Shown piece after piece: positions 5,787-6,914 of a stretch of 6,914 nucleotides of DNA. A program made the position numbers and the translations under genes. The stretch covers positions 1 through 6,914 of the forward strand of contig DJSP01000113.1 of assembly GCA_002438065.1 (NCBI GenBank), in the 5' to 3' direction. The notes under the pieces were generated by a model. That model had not been told where the DNA came from. It did no database searches and saw only the letters and a list, made by a program, of their open reading frames with translations. The DNA is from Caryophanales bacterium UBA6331 (lineage in GTDB: Bacteria; Bacillota_I; Bacilli_A; RF39; UBA660). The first letter of the stretch is position 1; every line of letters starts with the position of its first letter.

Positions 5787-6914
5787 TTATAAAGTGTTAT
5801 TAAATTGTAATGTTAAAGTAGTATTTCTTTTTAAATTTTCTCTTTCAGTTATTTTTGAATTAATTACAAAATCATCACCAAAATGATAACAATTTTCTTG
5901 AGCTCTTGTAATTGCAACATAACATAAATTTGAATTAGTCATAAACATATCTTCATTACTAGTTAAATAAATAACGTTTTTAAATTGAGAACCTTGTGAT
6001 TTATGAATTGTAAAACAATAAGCTAAACGTAAATTACAAATGTCAGGATATTCAAATTCAAATTTATTATCTTCAATTTCAACAATCATTTTTTTATTTA
6101 TTTCATCAACTGATTTAATAACACCGATTTGTCCATTAGCTAATAATGTTTTTTCATCACTATCTAAAATTACTGCATTATAATTATTTTTTATATTCAT
6201 TACTAAATCATTTTCTTTAAATGTTATTTTATTATCTCCTACCATAATTGATATTGTTTCATCAAATTCATCAATAGGATTTATAATATGTTGAATACAT
6301 GAATTAACTAAATTAGTTCCAGATGAACCAATATTTTTTGCTGTTAAAACTGCAATATCTTCTCTTGTATATCCAGAATTTATTAATTCTAAATATTTAT
6401 TTAATGCAGCATTTATCATTTCATTTATAGATTCATATCTATAAAATGTATAAGAATTGCCTATATGTTGAATAGATTCTTTATTTAAATATTTGTTACC
6501 AAGACGAATATTTGTAGCTACATTAATAAGACCATCTTCAGTATATCTAAATATTTTATTAAGAGTTACTTTTGATATTTCATTTATATCTAATAAATCT
6601 TGATATAAATTTCCATCTTGAATTGATGGAAGCTGATATGAATCTCCAATAAGTAATACTTTATTATATTCTGGATTTATATATTTAAGTAACATATTAA
6701 ATAATTGAATTGATAACATGGAAGTCTCATCAATTATAATAATATCATAATCTAAAATGCCTAAATCTTTTTCATAATATTTATTAAAATTACTAGCAAT
6801 GTCATAATCAGATTCATTTTTAATACCATTATCAAAAGCAGGATAATCTTTACATAATCTATAATGAATAGTAGAAGCTAATCTATTAGTATATAATGAT
6901 ATTTGTTTTGCAGC
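5787..6914 (-). CDS. RecD-like superfamily 1B DNA helicase, C-terminal part (N-terminus outside window)
   Basis: The frame is open to the right edge, giving 375 visible residues; the first internal Met (6719) lies inside motif II and is not the start. An ATP-driven 5'-to-3' DNA helicase is expected, acting in phage replication, recombination or repair. Motifs in fragment numbering are: an STIHYRL segment at 14-20, as seen after Walker A in RecD-type enzymes; Walker B, DETSM, at 62-66; motif III, GDSYQLPS, at 90-97; motif IV region, FRYTEDG, at 122-128; a VLTAKNIGSSGT segment at 189-200; the RecD-like NGQIGVIKSVD at 260-270; motif V, AYCFTIHKSQGSQF, at 298-311; and motif VI, YVAITRAQ, at 332-339. 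Walker A must lie just beyond the edge. The usual FRQ of motif IV reads FRY here. The HKSQGS/AITRA forms favour RecD2-like over Dda-like helicases, but without the N-terminus the subfamily and full length stay open. It is first of two visible minus-strand genes, converging on the tail module. Confidence 0.88.
   Translation of the reverse strand, partial: AAKQISLYTNRLASTIHYRLCKDYPAFDNGIKNESDYDIASNFNKYYEKDLGILDYDIIIIDETSMLSIQLFNMLLKYINPEYNKVLLIGDSYQLPSIQDGNLYQDLLDINEISKVTLNKIFRYTEDGLINVATNIRLGNKYLNKESIQHIGNSYTFYRYESINEMINAALNKYLELINSGYTREDIAVLTAKNIGSSGTNLVNSCIQHIINPIDEFDETISIMVGDNKITFKENDLVMNIKNNYNAVILDSDEKTLLANGQIGVIKSVDEINKKMIVEIEDNKFEFEYPDICNLRLAYCFTIHKSQGSQFKNVIYLTSNEDMFMTNSNLCYVAITRAQENCYHFGDDFVINSKITERENLKRNTTLTLQFNNTL

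Noticed and set aside
6717..6719. ATG as the start of the helicase gene
   Set aside because: This Met is the last residue of the Walker B motif DETSM, and helicase sequence continues in frame to the right edge.

Overview
The window looks like tailed-phage (or prophage) DNA from a very AT-rich Firmicutes-type host. By eye, G+C is roughly a quarter and third codon positions are almost always A or T. Ribosome-binding sites are strong GGAGG/AGGTG types. TAG, TGA and TAA each end at least one gene. Tryptophan is TGG throughout and no TGA or TAG is read through inside a gene, so the standard bacterial code fits. Nothing in the window tells a free phage from an integrated one, or fixes the host genus.

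Left and centre (1-5538, plus strand) is a tail module of three tightly packed genes. The first is the 3' part of a tape measure protein gene, whose reading frame is open to the left edge. The second is a 66-residue Cys/His-knuckle protein. The third is a 623-residue modular tail protein with peptidoglycan-binding-like segments at both ends, a probable beta-sandwich and a dockerin-like calcium-binding pair. In both gene-to-gene junctions the upstream stop codon lies inside or touches the next gene's Shine-Dalgarno sequence, so the three are probably co-transcribed and translationally coupled. The likely joint role is building the tail tube and tip and making contact with the cell wall.

Right (5556-6914, minus strand) is a converging unit. 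It holds the C-terminal 375 residues of a RecD-like superfamily 1B DNA helicase, whose N-terminus with Walker A is beyond the right edge, followed 24 bases later by an unrecognised 68-residue protein. This is probably DNA replication or recombination (early) material facing the late tail module.

The two units meet at 5539-5570. A 9-bp GC-rich hairpin with T-runs on both sides there should act as a bidirectional terminator, and it contains the stop codon of the minus-strand small gene. There is no gene-free stretch over 300 bases. I saw no RNA gene, CRISPR array, insertion sequence or attachment site. The promoters of both units must lie outside the window.
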